Shown here one piece after another: positions 1 to 8,386 of a stretch of DNA of 10,481 nucleotides (the first letter of the stretch is position 1; every line of letters starts with the position of its first letter). The notes below the pieces were generated by a model. That model did not search any database. It saw only the letters and a program-made list of their open reading frames with translations, and was not told the DNA's origin. This DNA comes from an uncultured Caulobacter sp. Lineage in GTDB: Bacteria > Pseudomonadota > Alphaproteobacteria > Caulobacterales > Caulobacteraceae. The position numbers and the translations under genes were made by a program. The DNA is taken from assembly GCA_937925635.1 (NCBI GenBank), contig CALALX010000089.1, positions 1 to 10,481 of the forward strand, written 5' to 3'.

Positions 1-2526
1 CCCGTGGGTGCATGGGTTGCGGCGTTCACGCTCCCGACCGGGCCGCAGGGCGATCCGGGCGCGGGCATCGCGATTGCGGGCTCCGTCGCCACCTACGCGG
101 CGCTGCCGGGCGGACTCGGGCCGGGCGATGCTGGCGATGCCTATTTCGTCACGGCGGACGGCAAGCTCTACATCTGGGACGGGTCGGCCTTCCCCTCGAT
201 CGGGAGCGGCGTCGAGTTTCGTGGGCCTCCGGGATCGCCGGGCTACCTCGCGAACGATACGGAACTGTGGGATCGGGCGACCCGGCGCGACGGCTCGAAC
301 ATCTCCAATGCGGCCGGCTTTCGCAGCGCGCTCGGCGTGCCGCAGGGTCAGACTGCGCCGGACGACACGACGGCAGGGCGTGCGATGGTCAATGGCCGCG
401 CCTTCGGGCTGGGCGCGGCCAACCCGACTGCCTTGTCCGGCGCGGGCGCTGCGGACGCGATCAGCGTCACCAGCTGGCACAAGGTCGCGGCCGAGGACGC
501 CGTCGCCGCAGGCTTCCCTTGGGCGTCGGCGTTCAATCTCCACACGCGGGCGTTCAATTCGACCTACGCCGTGCAGGACGCGGTCAGCATGTCGCCGTCC
601 ACGCTCGGGCGCAGGATCACCCGGACGCGGTCTGCGGGGGCGTGGGGCGCCTGGCGGCACGACAGCGAATGGATCACCCCTGAGGACTTCGGCGCGGTCG
701 GCAACGGCATCGCCGACGACACCGCGGCGCTCAAGGCGGCATTCGCGGCCGGCGACAACATCCGCTTCCGCCCCGGCGCGGTCTACCTCACCACCAACAG
801 CAACCTGACAGACGGCGTGGTGACGGTCGGCCGCTCGATCCGGCTCGACGGGCAGGGCGCAACGATCCACCACATCGGCACGGGCAGCGCGCTCCGCTTC
901 GTCGGGGAGTGGTCTGCGACGAACGACGTCAGCGCGATCACCTACAATGACGGATCGATCGACGACGACGAAACGCCTTTCTACACCGACCTGACCGTAT
1001 CGGGGTCGACGGCCGCCTATGTCCGCGGCGCGGTCGTCAAGATCGGCTCGGCGCAAGGGCTGCCGGCCGCAACGGCGCTCGGGCGCATGGGCGAGTGGGC
1101 CACCGTGCATGGCGTCGTCGACGGCAAGGTCCGCATCTGGGGCCGTCTCCACTACAATTACGACACCGGGCAGAGCGTCAAGATCGGGGTGCTGCGCGAG
1201 CATTCGGTCGTTGTCCGCGACCTCAAGTTCCGGACCACCATCGGCCTCGGGAACGAGTACGCGCCGGCGGCGCTGCTGCGCATCGACGGCATCAACGGCG
1301 GCATATTCGAGAATGTCGCGCCCAACCACATCTACGACCGGATGGTGCGCTGCGCCGATTCTGTCGGCCTGCGGTTCGTCAACAACAAATGCATGGCCGG
1401 CGGCGATCACAACGCGATGGCCAGCGACTATGCCAGCGGGACGCGCGGCTATGTGATCTCGTCCTATGGCTGCTACGGGACCGTGATCGAGAACCTGGTG
1501 ATCGCGAACACGCGACACGGCGTGACGTTCTCGGCCGCGTCGGCCAACCAGGCGCCATTCAATACCGGCATGTCGGGCTATGGGGCCGACGAGTATGGCG
1601 AGGTGAGGGGCGGGCAGGCGATGAACTGCACGTCAGCCCCGTGGCAGACGCACCACGGCTGCCGCGGGACCAAGTTCATCGGCTGCGTGAGCAAGAGCTC
1701 GCGGTCGACCGGGTTCACGGCTCGCGGCGTCGGGGTCGAGTTCATCAACTGCACGAGCGATGGCGACCGCGACGGGTTCAGCTTCTATGTCCAGCACGCG
1801 ACGTCGATGACGGTAGGCTGCAAGGCGCTCGGCTGCACGATCCTCAACCCGCGCCGCAGCGCGTTTCAGAGCGGGTCGGGTGATTACTCCCCGCTCGATG
1901 CGACCATGAAGGGCTGCGTGATCGAGTTTCGCGGCGGTGCGCACTACGGCCTTGGAGCGCCGGAGCCGAACCCGTGCTGGGCTCTCTGGCAAATCCTCGG
2001 GACCGAAACGGTCAACATCTCCGACGCGACGGTCCTGATCCGCAGCACCGAGTTCTCGACGCTCGACGAGATCATCCGCGACAGCAACGGCGCCGGCTCG
2101 CTGCGGATCGACGGCATGGTGCTGGATATCTCGGGCGGCGAGGACACGCTGCCCGACAACGCCGCGCTCTACCGCAAGACAGGCGGCGGCACGCCCGATC
2201 TGCGCATCAACAATCTCCGCGTGCGGGTGGCCTCGGGTGTGACGCTGACGACGCTGGTGCACGGCGCCTTCGCCACGACGAGCCGGTTCTCCGACATCCA
2301 GCTTTCCGGCATCACGACGTTCTCGAGCGCGCTGACCATCCAGCAGCTTCAGACCGGCGGGTACATCACCGAGGGCGTCTGGATCGGCGGCGTCTACGTC
2401 GAGCCGCGCCCGATCACCAACGTCGCGAGCGCCCCGACCGCCCTGCGCCAGATCGCGACTGTGGACGGGCAGGCGTACATCTCGGTCGGCACGTCCAGCG
2501 CGGCCGACTGGAAGCAGATCACCTAG
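1..2526 (+). CDS. Phage tailspike/tail fibre protein with pectate-lyase-type beta-helix (5'-partial)
   Basis: Probable receptor-binding tailspike, possibly degrading host surface polysaccharide. The reading frame is open from base 1; a GTG sits at position 4 but has no room for a ribosome binding site, and the protein opens directly in a collagen-like stretch (TGPQGDPGAG), so the gene most likely starts upstream. Numbering from that GTG: residues ~13-80 hold collagen-like triplets flanking a small module (VATYAALPGGLGPGDAGDAY, then GKLYIWDG); ~90-220 resembles pyocin-knob/tail-fibre sequence (NISNAAGFRSALGV, later ITRTRSAGAWGAW); from ~226 the motif TPEDFGAVGNGIADDTAAL followed by IRFRPGAVYLT is the classic start of a Pectate_lyase_3 right-handed beta-helix, which fills most of the rest. 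The C-terminus (ATVDGQAYISVGTSSAADW) is a common tail-protein ending. First gene of the packed structural cluster; 4 nt separate its stop from the next ATG. Fold assignment is family knowledge; enzymatic activity and substrate are inference. Confidence 0.85.
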   Translation, partial: PVGAWVAAFTLPTGPQGDPGAGIAIAGSVATYAALPGGLGPGDAGDAYFVTADGKLYIWDGSAFPSIGSGVEFRGPPGSPGYLANDTELWDRATRRDGSNISNAAGFRSALGVPQGQTAPDDTTAGRAMVNGRAFGLGAANPTALSGAGAADAISVTSWHKVAAEDAVAAGFPWASAFNLHTRAFNSTYAVQDAVSMSPSTLGRRITRTRSAGAWGAWRHDSEWITPEDFGAVGNGIADDTAALKAAFAAGDNIRFRPGAVYLTTNSNLTDGVVTVGRSIRLDGQGATIHHIGTGSALRFVGEWSATNDVSAITYNDGSIDDDETPFYTDLTVSGSTAAYVRGAVVKIGSAQGLPAATALGRMGEWATVHGVVDGKVRIWGRLHYNYDTGQSVKIGVLREHSVVVRDLKFRTTIGLGNEYAPAALLRIDGINGGIFENVAPNHIYDRMVRCADSVGLRFVNNKCMAGGDHNAMASDYASGTRGYVISSYGCYGTVIENLVIANTRHGVTFSAASANQAPFNTGMSGYGADEYGEVRGGQAMNCTSAPWQTHHGCRGTKFIGCVSKSSRSTGFTARGVGVEFINCTSDGDRDGFSFYVQHATSMTVGCKALGCTILNPRRSAFQSGSGDYSPLDATMKGCVIEFRGGAHYGLGAPEPNPCWALWQILGTETVNISDATVLIRSTEFSTLDEIIRDSNGAGSLRIDGMVLDISGGEDTLPDNAALYRKTGGGTPDLRINNLRVRVASGVTLTTLVHGAFATTSRFSDIQLSGITTFSSALTIQQLQTGGYITEGVWIGGVYVEPRPITNVASAPTALRQIATVDGQAYISVGTSSAADWKQIT

Positions 2527-2530
2527 CGCG

Positions 2531-3010
2531 ATGATCGAGCCAGTCCTGTCGCGGCGCTCGCGGGCGCCGCGGGCGCACGTCGCGCCTGTCAACGTCGTGC
2601 GCCCCAGCATCACCGGAGACGCGACGACGCTGTTCGCCTCTCCAGGCGAATGGCGGGGCTTCCCGCTGCCGACGCTCTCCTACGCGTGGCGGCGGAACGG
2701 CGTGGTTGTCCAGTCGGGCATCTCGGCGGCCTACACGCTCACAGGCGCTGACCATGGCGCGACGATCGACGTGCTCGTAACGGCGACCAACGCCGGCGGC
2801 ACGGCCGAGGCGCTATCCGACCCGTTCGCGATCCCCTCGCCCACTCCCGGCGACGCCCTGCTGTTCGAGGACGGCGCCGCGATTGCCTTCGAGGAAGGCC
2901 AGCGGGTCGCCCTCGAATCCACCCCTCTCCCCCCGTCCCTCACCCTCGAAAGCGGCGCTGCGCTGGCGCTCGAAACGGGTGGCCGAATGCTTCTGGAGGC
3001 TGCTGCATGA
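2531..3010 (+). CDS. Small phage structural protein with Ig-like domain and duplicated acidic repeat
   Basis: A 159-residue protein, probably a virion accessory or tail-tip decoration protein. Residues ~27-97 read as a bacterial/phage Ig-like domain: SITGDA, then PTLSYAWRRNGVVVQSG, then AAYTLTGADHGATIDVLVTA and TNAGGTA, the usual core W, YTLT-x-D and ATNAxG landmarks. The C-terminal part holds two 21-residue units separated by a short Pro/Ser/Leu linker; they share 11 of 21 positions in the pattern L..E.GAA.A.E.G.R..LE. The N-terminus is Arg-rich and there is no signal peptide or membrane segment. The ATG lies 4 nt after the tailspike stop with no strong ribosome binding site, suggesting translational coupling; its stop overlaps the next start as ATGA. 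Ig-like domains are frequent on phage tail and capsid surfaces, where they are thought to help weak adhesion to carbohydrate. The exact role is unknown. Confidence 0.75.
   Translation: MIEPVLSRRSRAPRAHVAPVNVVRPSITGDATTLFASPGEWRGFPLPTLSYAWRRNGVVVQSGISAAYTLTGADHGATIDVLVTATNAGGTAEALSDPFAIPSPTPGDALLFEDGAAIAFEEGQRVALESTPLPPSLTLESGAALALETGGRMLLEAAA
2995..2999 (+). promoter_or_regulatory. Ribosome binding site for the 623-residue tail protein
   Basis: A perfect GGAGG lies 7 nt before the ATG at 3007, inside the end of the preceding gene. It supports that ATG as the true start and shows that this gene has its own initiation signal despite the ATGA overlap. Confidence 0.7.
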
Positions 3011-4878
3011 CCGACAAGCGGATCAGCGAGTTCATCGCCGAGAACCCGGAGCGCGAGATCGCCTACGGCGACGATGACATCCGCGTGGTGGGGCTCACCG
3101 GCGAGATCAACAAGTGGGCGTCGCTGCCCGCGTTCGTCGACGCCCGCCGCCCGATGCCGGTGCGCAAGACCGCGGCGGAGCACACGTCGGACAACACCTC
3201 GCTCGCTCTGAGCCAGCGCGGGCTGGAAACGGACACCGGGCGCGAGAAGGTCGGCCCCGGGGCGTGGAACAGCCTCCCCTATACCGGCGGCGTCTCGACG
3301 TGGGACGACATCGAGGGGAAGCCGGCGATCGAAGTCCGGGCCGAGGTGCAAACCATCTCGGCGGCATCGACGAACCTCGCCGCCTCGCATGACCGCAAGT
3401 TCCTGCGCTTCACGCACGAAACCGCGACGCTCACGATCCAGACGGACGAGGACGCGGAGTACCCCGAGAGCCTCATGGCCGCCGGCCATGCGGAGAATGC
3501 CATGACGATCGTCGCGGCGTTCGGCGTGACGATCGACGGCGAGAATGCGGCCGAAGTGTCGATCCCCGCGGGCGGCTCGTTTTCGCTCGTGCGGCTGGCG
3601 GCCAATGCGTTCGCGCTGGCTGGCCGGGGCTCGGGCGGCGGGCTGGACCCGGAGGAACTGGATGGGGCCGTCGCGGCCCTGCTGGGGGACGGCGGCAGCG
3701 ACACGGCGGCGGCGATCCCGGCGGCGCTTTCCGCGGCGGGCGCGCTGACGCTGGTGGACGAGGCCCCCGAGGGCAGCGAGGACTGGCCGCTGGAGGCGGT
3801 GTACCGCTACGGCGGCGTGCTCTACGCGCAGAGCTTCCCCGTAGTGCCGTTCGCGCAGGCCAGCGCGGCCGAGGTCTACAGCGGGTCGAGCGCCGACGTC
3901 TATGTCGGGCCGCAGACCTGGGTCGCGATGCGCGAGAACACCGATCTGGGCGAGCAGGAGGGCGCCTACACGCCCAGCTTCGTGGGCGGCGTCAACTTCT
4001 CGCTGACGATGACCGACGACATGGTGATGGGTCACCCGACCGACATGCTCGACGGCGAATGGTACACGGTCAGCGTCGCGGCTGACGGCGACGACTGGAA
4101 TTTCAAGTTCGGCTCGGGCGTCACCGTCCCCAGCACCTTCGACAACGAGGCCGGCGCCACGGTGGTGGACGGCGGGTGGCTGCGCTTCAACATGATGACG
4201 CGCATGGTCGGCGCCGCGCGCGTCACCGAGGCGTTCAGCTTCGACACCTTCGGCGTGGCCGAGGCGGTGCCGGAGAACTCGATCACCCGCATCGCGCACG
4301 GCTCGGGCAACGGCGACACGATCGCGATCAGCGGCGTCGAGGCGGGCGACCTGATCGTCGGCGTCGTCATGCGCACGGGCAGCGCGGCCCGGCCGGTCTT
4401 CGACAGCGGCGGCGGGCGGACCCGGATCGACGACGACACCTGGTTCGCCGGCGGCGACCGCTCCACCATCGCCTTCTGGAAGATCGCGGAAAGCACCACG
4501 CCGAGCTTCGGGGCGCACACCGATGGCGTCCGCGTGATGTGGCAGGCCTACCGCTATGCACTGGGCGCGCCGGTGAACCCGATCGGCGACGTCGCCTACC
4601 TCAGCGGCAACGCCGGCGGCTACCTGACCAGCGCCTACTGGACCGGGCTGACGCTGGAAGGCCCCGCCGGAAAGAGCCACGTCTTTACCTACATGGGCCG
4701 CACCGCCAACGAGGCGCTCGGCACGCGCCCCGGCACGGCGACCGCGTTTGGTGAGGCCGGGGCCACCGTCCGTTACCGCGGCTACTACGATGGCCCCGTG
4801 TCCTCCTGGCCGGAAGAGATCGTGGCGCAGTCGGTCTCCGGGCCGTCGCAGTGCGTCTCGATCGAGGTCCGGGTCTGA
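3007..4878 (+). CDS. Modular phage tail protein, unassigned function
   Basis: A 623-residue protein with no signal peptide or membrane segment, built like a modular tail fibre or tail-tip protein. Residues ~1-50 (MTDKRISEFIAENP and on) have no recognised fold. Residues ~115-210 carry a module frequent in phage tail proteins, with FLRFTHETATLTIQT, then MTIVAAFGVTIDG and FSLVRLAANAFALAG. A Gly/Ala/Asp-rich linker follows at ~211-250. Residues ~335-410 contain a related beta-rich module (GEWYTVSVAADGDDWNFKFG). Residues ~425-623 resemble the beta-sandwich module whose hallmark is 'GV.AGDL.V.VV', here ISGVEAGDLIVGVVMRTG, followed by a Trp/Tyr-rich region. The start is fixed by a good GGAGG at 2995-2999 and by the ATGA overlap with the preceding stop. 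The position between Ig-like and repeat-containing proteins supports a role in the host-contact apparatus. Module matches are from memory of phage families and no specific name is justified. Confidence 0.75.
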   Translation: MTDKRISEFIAENPEREIAYGDDDIRVVGLTGEINKWASLPAFVDARRPMPVRKTAAEHTSDNTSLALSQRGLETDTGREKVGPGAWNSLPYTGGVSTWDDIEGKPAIEVRAEVQTISAASTNLAASHDRKFLRFTHETATLTIQTDEDAEYPESLMAAGHAENAMTIVAAFGVTIDGENAAEVSIPAGGSFSLVRLAANAFALAGRGSGGGLDPEELDGAVAALLGDGGSDTAAAIPAALSAAGALTLVDEAPEGSEDWPLEAVYRYGGVLYAQSFPVVPFAQASAAEVYSGSSADVYVGPQTWVAMRENTDLGEQEGAYTPSFVGGVNFSLTMTDDMVMGHPTDMLDGEWYTVSVAADGDDWNFKFGSGVTVPSTFDNEAGATVVDGGWLRFNMMTRMVGAARVTEAFSFDTFGVAEAVPENSITRIAHGSGNGDTIAISGVEAGDLIVGVVMRTGSAARPVFDSGGGRTRIDDDTWFAGGDRSTIAFWKIAESTTPSFGAHTDGVRVMWQAYRYALGAPVNPIGDVAYLSGNAGGYLTSAYWTGLTLEGPAGKSHVFTYMGRTANEALGTRPGTATAFGEAGATVRYRGYYDGPVSSWPEEIVAQSVSGPSQCVSIEVRV

Positions 4879-4879
4879 C

Positions 4880-7800
4880 ATGGGCGTCCTGTTCCGCGGC
4901 GGCGGGCCGCTGATGGTCGGCGGCGCTCTGGCCGCAAAGCCCGATCCGAGCATCACGCCTCCAACGGTGCGGCGCATCGGCGGGGCCTACGTCGCGGACC
5001 TCAACTACATGCAGCGGATCGAGCTTCCCGAGCCCCCCGCGGGCTACGGGTGGGTCGCCGCCGTGCAGGGCGCGGCTCCGGTGCGCCTGCCCCCCGGCGA
5101 GCATGACGTCGTGGTCGGCCGGGTCAATCAGCCCCAGCGGCTGCTGCTGGCCTATCTGGCCGACCTGATGAACCCGACCCGCGTCTCGACGGCGCAGACG
5201 TTCGTCATCGAGCGCGCCCCAGCCGCGCCGCTCGAGATCGTCGGCGGCGTGGCGTTGTGGACCACGGGCCGCGTGCACGACGCATTCGCCGCGGAATGGC
5301 CGACCATCGTCAATCCGGGGGCGCCCGCGCTGAACCGGGTGATCGCGGTCTATGACAGCCTGCCCGGGGCGGCGATCGAGGATCTGACGATCGTCGTCGA
5401 GAGCGCGGGCGACGTCCCCGCCACGATCCCCGACACGTGGCTGGGCAAGATCGTGCGGGCGGAGGCGTTCGTGAACGATCCGGCGGCTGGCCCGCGGGAG
5501 TTCAACAGCGCAGCGGTGGTGGTTGCTGCGGCCGAGGCGATGACCCCGCTGACCGCCGAAGGGATGCAGCTCGTCCGCACCGAATGGCGGCCGGCGGGGC
5601 AGTCGACCACGTTCACGCCGGTCGTGCGGTTCCCGGGGCTGGAGCCGCCTTACGATCTGCGGTTCCGCGCGTCGCCCCTGGGCGGGTCGGACCCGTGGTT
5701 CCCCGTCGCCGCCGCGCCTGGCGAGCCCGGCGCCTACTACCTGCCGGATGGGTTCGACCCGGCCTTCCCGGCGCAGAACGTCGCGTTGTTCCGGCCCGGC
5801 GAGGCGCGCAACGACCGGCTGAGGTTCAGCTGGCGGCGCTCGCCGGCGCATCCATGGTCGGCCGATGGCGCCGTCATGAGCGTCGCCGCGCCCCTGCCGC
5901 CGTCGCATGAGGCGCGCGCGCTGACGTCGGCCGATCTGGTCATGGGCGCGAGCGTCTACCGCCCGAGCGGGCAGGCCGTGTCGTTTTCTCCGACCTTCAC
6001 CGTGCCGGGGTTGGCCGGGATCGCGTTCGAGATGGAGTTCCGCGCGTCCCCGCTGGACTGGACCGGCGAAGACCCTTGGTCGCCGGTCGCGCCGCTCTCT
6101 GGATCGCCTGGCGTCTACCACCTGCCCGACGTGAGCCATCCGTCGTTCCCCGGCTTCAACGCGGCCCTGTTCTTTGCGAGCAACCCCGACCGGAACGCGC
6201 GCCTGCGGTTCCGCTGGCGGCCGGTTGGCGCAGTCGAGTGGTCGCCCGACAGCCAGCTTTTCGCCGTGCCGCAGCCGCTCCCGATGCTGATCCAGGCGAT
6301 CCCGGACCAGACTGTCCTGACGTCTGCGGCGGGGTCGATCGAGACGGCGGGATATTTCTCGCCCGGGGCCACCGGCTATTCGGTCGCGGGCGGGACCGGC
6401 GTGACCATCGACGCCACGACGGGCGTGGTCTCCTACGCCACCGGGACGGCCGGCGCGGCGACGATCACCGTCACCGTGCAGCCCGGCGGCGCGCAGGGGG
6501 CGTTCCTGCTGACCCGCGAGGCCGCGCCGGCGGTGCAGGCGCCGACGCTCTCGCCGCTGACGCAACTCAGCCGCCCGGTCGGCACGGTCGGCTCGGTCTC
6601 GCTGGCCAGCTTCGTCGCCGGCGGCGAGGCGACGTCGCACCTGCTCACTGGCGGCAGCTGGATCGCCTATGACCGCGCGACGCGGGTGCTGTCGTTCTCG
6701 TTCCCCACGACCGCAGGGTCGACGACGTTCGGGCTGACGCTGAGCAATGCCGGCGGCTCGTCGGAGACGCGGTCGTTCGAGGCGGTCGCGACGGCAGTTG
6801 CGGCGCCGCCGGCGAACCTCCAGGCCGCGATGCGCCCGCCGACCTCGGCCGTCGCGGACGCGATGAACACGGCGCTGTTCAATTTTACCAACACCGCGGG
6901 TGGGTCCACCGACGCCGGAGAGAACCTGCCCGCGTACAAGCGGCCGTGGAACCACCACAACATGCCGGTGATCGCGCTCGCGGCCTACAGCGGCGACACG
7001 GCCAGCTACAGCACGCCGAGCGGAGCGCGCACCCCGGCAGCCCGGCTCATCGAGCAGCTGAACCAGTGGGCTGGCTCGAGCGGCACCAACCGCATGCCGC
7101 GCGGCATCGGGCATGGCTACGTCGCGACCTATGAGGCCGCGTTCTGGGCGACCGTGATGATCGCGTCGCAGACGCCCGCCGTCTGGGGTGCGCTCGCCGC
7201 CGCGACGCGCACCCGGCTGATCCTCGTCACGCTCGCCTGCATCGTCGGGGCCTGCTACGGCGGGTCGCATCGCTACCCGACCGGCACGCAGGGGCACGGC
7301 CGCGGCTGGACCGCCGACAACAGCATCCGCGGGTTCAGCGCTAACTACACCGGAGCGTTCAACTTCAAGTGGTCGCCGCGCACGCTCCCCTTCATCGCCG
7401 ACGCGTGGATGCGGCTGGTCGGCTATCCGGCCGGGCTCAACGCCTTCCTGCAGTCGTTCGACCGGATCGCCTTCGCCAGCCAGCTGAACGCCGCCGGCGG
7501 CTGTGGCCAGGCGCGGGACACCTACGCCAACATCTGGACCGCCGAGTTCAAGAACTCCTATTACCCTCAAGGGCATAGGAACTGGAACGGCACTGGCCCG
7601 AACGAGGCGCAGCTCTACTACGCCCTGCGCGGCGAGGGCGGCCAGTGGTACATGGAAGGCACGCGCACGAAAGGGCGCTCGAACGCCAGCTACGGCACCC
7701 GCAGCTACAGCCTCTCCCAGGCGCAGGAGGCGCTCCGCGTGATCACGGAGGACGCGTTCGGGGCGCAAATCCTGCCGGGCGCGCCCAATGCGGACGGGGG

Positions 7801-8305
7801 CGTCGCACTCGGCCCGGGCTGGCCCGCCATCGCTGGCGTCAACCGCGCCGGCATCCTGCACAACGGCCAAATTCGCGGCTGCTTTGGCGTGCCATCGGGC
7901 GGGATCGACGCCGCCACGGTGTTTTCGACGTGGGTCAACGTCCCCAACAAGGGCATGATCGGCCGGTTCCGCGAACTCGACGAGATCGACGAGGGCGGGG
8001 CCAACCGGCCGCGGTCGTCGGTGCCCTACGCGCTCGGCGGGGGCACCGGGTTTTGCGCCGCGATCTGCGCCGCGATGGTGGTCGGCGCGATCACGCCCGG
8101 CCCGGCATGGTCGGAGGCGGTCAACCGCGCCAGGCTCGCGATGATCGATTTCGGGTATCTGGCCCAGGTCGGGTGGCGCACCTACTCCAAGGCTGGGGGC
8201 GAGCTCAGCGACACCCACACCGCATGGTTCGATCTGAACGAGGTCCGCCCCAACGCGCTGCGCGGGCTGTCCGACGTGTTCCAGGCGTGGCTGGCGCTGG
8301 CGTGA
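4880..8305 (+). CDS. Large multidomain phage surface protein, tandem repeat plus possible lyase-like C-terminal domain
   Basis: A 1141-residue protein not recognised as a whole. I chose ATG 4880, one base after the preceding stop; the frame is also open upstream from a TTG at 4748, but that would overlap the previous gene by over 130 bases. Residues ~1-220 are beta-rich and unassigned. Residues ~224-347 and ~348-468 are a diverged tandem repeat sharing FRASPL, DPW.PVA, PG.Y.LPD, ALF and LRF.WR. Residues ~470-545 and ~554-640 look like cadherin/Ig-like 'putative Ig' domains (IPDQTV..., ATTGVVSY; LTLSNAGGSSE). Residues ~645-1141 form a separate, probably helical domain with conserved-looking polar clusters: NHHN (691-694), GHGY (744-747), HRYPTGTQGHGRGW (from 797) and an aromatic stretch SYYPQGHRNWNG. 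Such a domain could be an (alpha/alpha)-toroid polysaccharide lyase or hydrolase, but this is inference. Likely a receptor-binding protein or depolymerase of the tail tip. Confidence 0.8.
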   Translation: MGVLFRGGGPLMVGGALAAKPDPSITPPTVRRIGGAYVADLNYMQRIELPEPPAGYGWVAAVQGAAPVRLPPGEHDVVVGRVNQPQRLLLAYLADLMNPTRVSTAQTFVIERAPAAPLEIVGGVALWTTGRVHDAFAAEWPTIVNPGAPALNRVIAVYDSLPGAAIEDLTIVVESAGDVPATIPDTWLGKIVRAEAFVNDPAAGPREFNSAAVVVAAAEAMTPLTAEGMQLVRTEWRPAGQSTTFTPVVRFPGLEPPYDLRFRASPLGGSDPWFPVAAAPGEPGAYYLPDGFDPAFPAQNVALFRPGEARNDRLRFSWRRSPAHPWSADGAVMSVAAPLPPSHEARALTSADLVMGASVYRPSGQAVSFSPTFTVPGLAGIAFEMEFRASPLDWTGEDPWSPVAPLSGSPGVYHLPDVSHPSFPGFNAALFFASNPDRNARLRFRWRPVGAVEWSPDSQLFAVPQPLPMLIQAIPDQTVLTSAAGSIETAGYFSPGATGYSVAGGTGVTIDATTGVVSYATGTAGAATITVTVQPGGAQGAFLLTREAAPAVQAPTLSPLTQLSRPVGTVGSVSLASFVAGGEATSHLLTGGSWIAYDRATRVLSFSFPTTAGSTTFGLTLSNAGGSSETRSFEAVATAVAAPPANLQAAMRPPTSAVADAMNTALFNFTNTAGGSTDAGENLPAYKRPWNHHNMPVIALAAYSGDTASYSTPSGARTPAARLIEQLNQWAGSSGTNRMPRGIGHGYVATYEAAFWATVMIASQTPAVWGALAAATRTRLILVTLACIVGACYGGSHRYPTGTQGHGRGWTADNSIRGFSANYTGAFNFKWSPRTLPFIADAWMRLVGYPAGLNAFLQSFDRIAFASQLNAAGGCGQARDTYANIWTAEFKNSYYPQGHRNWNGTGPNEAQLYYALRGEGGQWYMEGTRTKGRSNASYGTRSYSLSQAQEALRVITEDAFGAQILPGAPNADGGVALGPGWPAIAGVNRAGILHNGQIRGCFGVPSGGIDAATVFSTWVNVPNKGMIGRFRELDEIDEGGANRPRSSVPYALGGGTGFCAAICAAMVVGAITPGPAWSEAVNRARLAMIDFGYLAQVGWRTYSKAGGELSDTHTAWFDLNEVRPNALRGLSDVFQAWLALA
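5549..6283 (+). repeat. Tandem protein-level repeat, two units of about 124 and 121 codons
   Basis: Two adjacent copies lie inside the 1141-residue protein: unit 1 at about 5549-5920 and unit 2 at about 5921-6283. They align over their whole length without large gaps, starting at LTAEG.../LTSAD..., through RPAGQ/RPSGQ, FPGL/VPGL, RFRASPL/EFRASPL, DPWFPVA/DPWSPVA, GAYYLPD/GVYHLPD, NVALF/NAALF, LRFSWR/LRFRWR. At the DNA level they are too diverged to be a recent duplication. Each unit is predicted to be a beta-sandwich-like module, possibly a spacer or carbohydrate-binding domain. Confidence 0.75.
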
Positions 8306-8386
8306 ACCCATGAAAGCGCCCCCTCAAGAGGCGCGCCCCCGGTCAGCCTAGACTAGGCGGCCATACGCGAAGGGAAAACTGAGCCT
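8306..8386 (+). other. 81-nt spacer between tail and lysis genes, with weak hairpins
   Basis: This is the only sizeable non-coding gap in the late cluster before 9346. It contains an inverted repeat GCGCC/GGCGC (8316-8320 with 8330-8334, 9-nt loop) and a second small perfect one, GCCTA-gac-TAGGC (8346-8358). Neither is followed by a T-tract, so I do not call an intrinsic terminator. A purine-rich AAGGGAAA stretch near 8370-8377 may help ribosome binding for the downstream ATG at 8387, though the spacing is longer than usual. The spacer could carry a promoter or partial attenuator for the lysis genes, but no convincing -35/-10 pair was seen. Confidence 0.4.

Noticed and set aside
1633..2613. 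A 326-codon minus-strand frame opposite the tailspike.
   Set aside because: Composition is Arg/Ala/Asp-rich and shadow-like; the + strand carries a clear beta-helix protein.
4748..4879. A TTG start at 4748 that would add 44 residues to the 1141-residue protein.
   Set aside because: It overlaps the end of the 623-residue gene by more than 130 bases, and the added stretch is Arg/Ser/Pro-rich shadow sequence. ATG 4880 follows the previous stop by one base.
2731..4977. A 748-codon open frame on the minus strand.
   Set aside because: It is an antisense shadow of the 3007-4878 gene, Arg/His/Asp-rich without motifs, and incompatible with the continuous + strand operon.
4685..8311. A 1208-codon open frame on the minus strand opposite the 1141-residue protein.
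   Set aside because: It is dominated by Arg, Ala, Gly and Asp with low-complexity runs and no domain pattern, as expected for the antisense shadow of a GC-rich gene. The + strand frame has recognisable modules and good context.
8346..8358. Small perfect inverted repeat GCCTA-gac-TAGGC as a terminator.
   Set aside because: The stem is only 5 bp with a 3-nt loop and no T-tract follows; such repeats are common by chance in GC-rich DNA.
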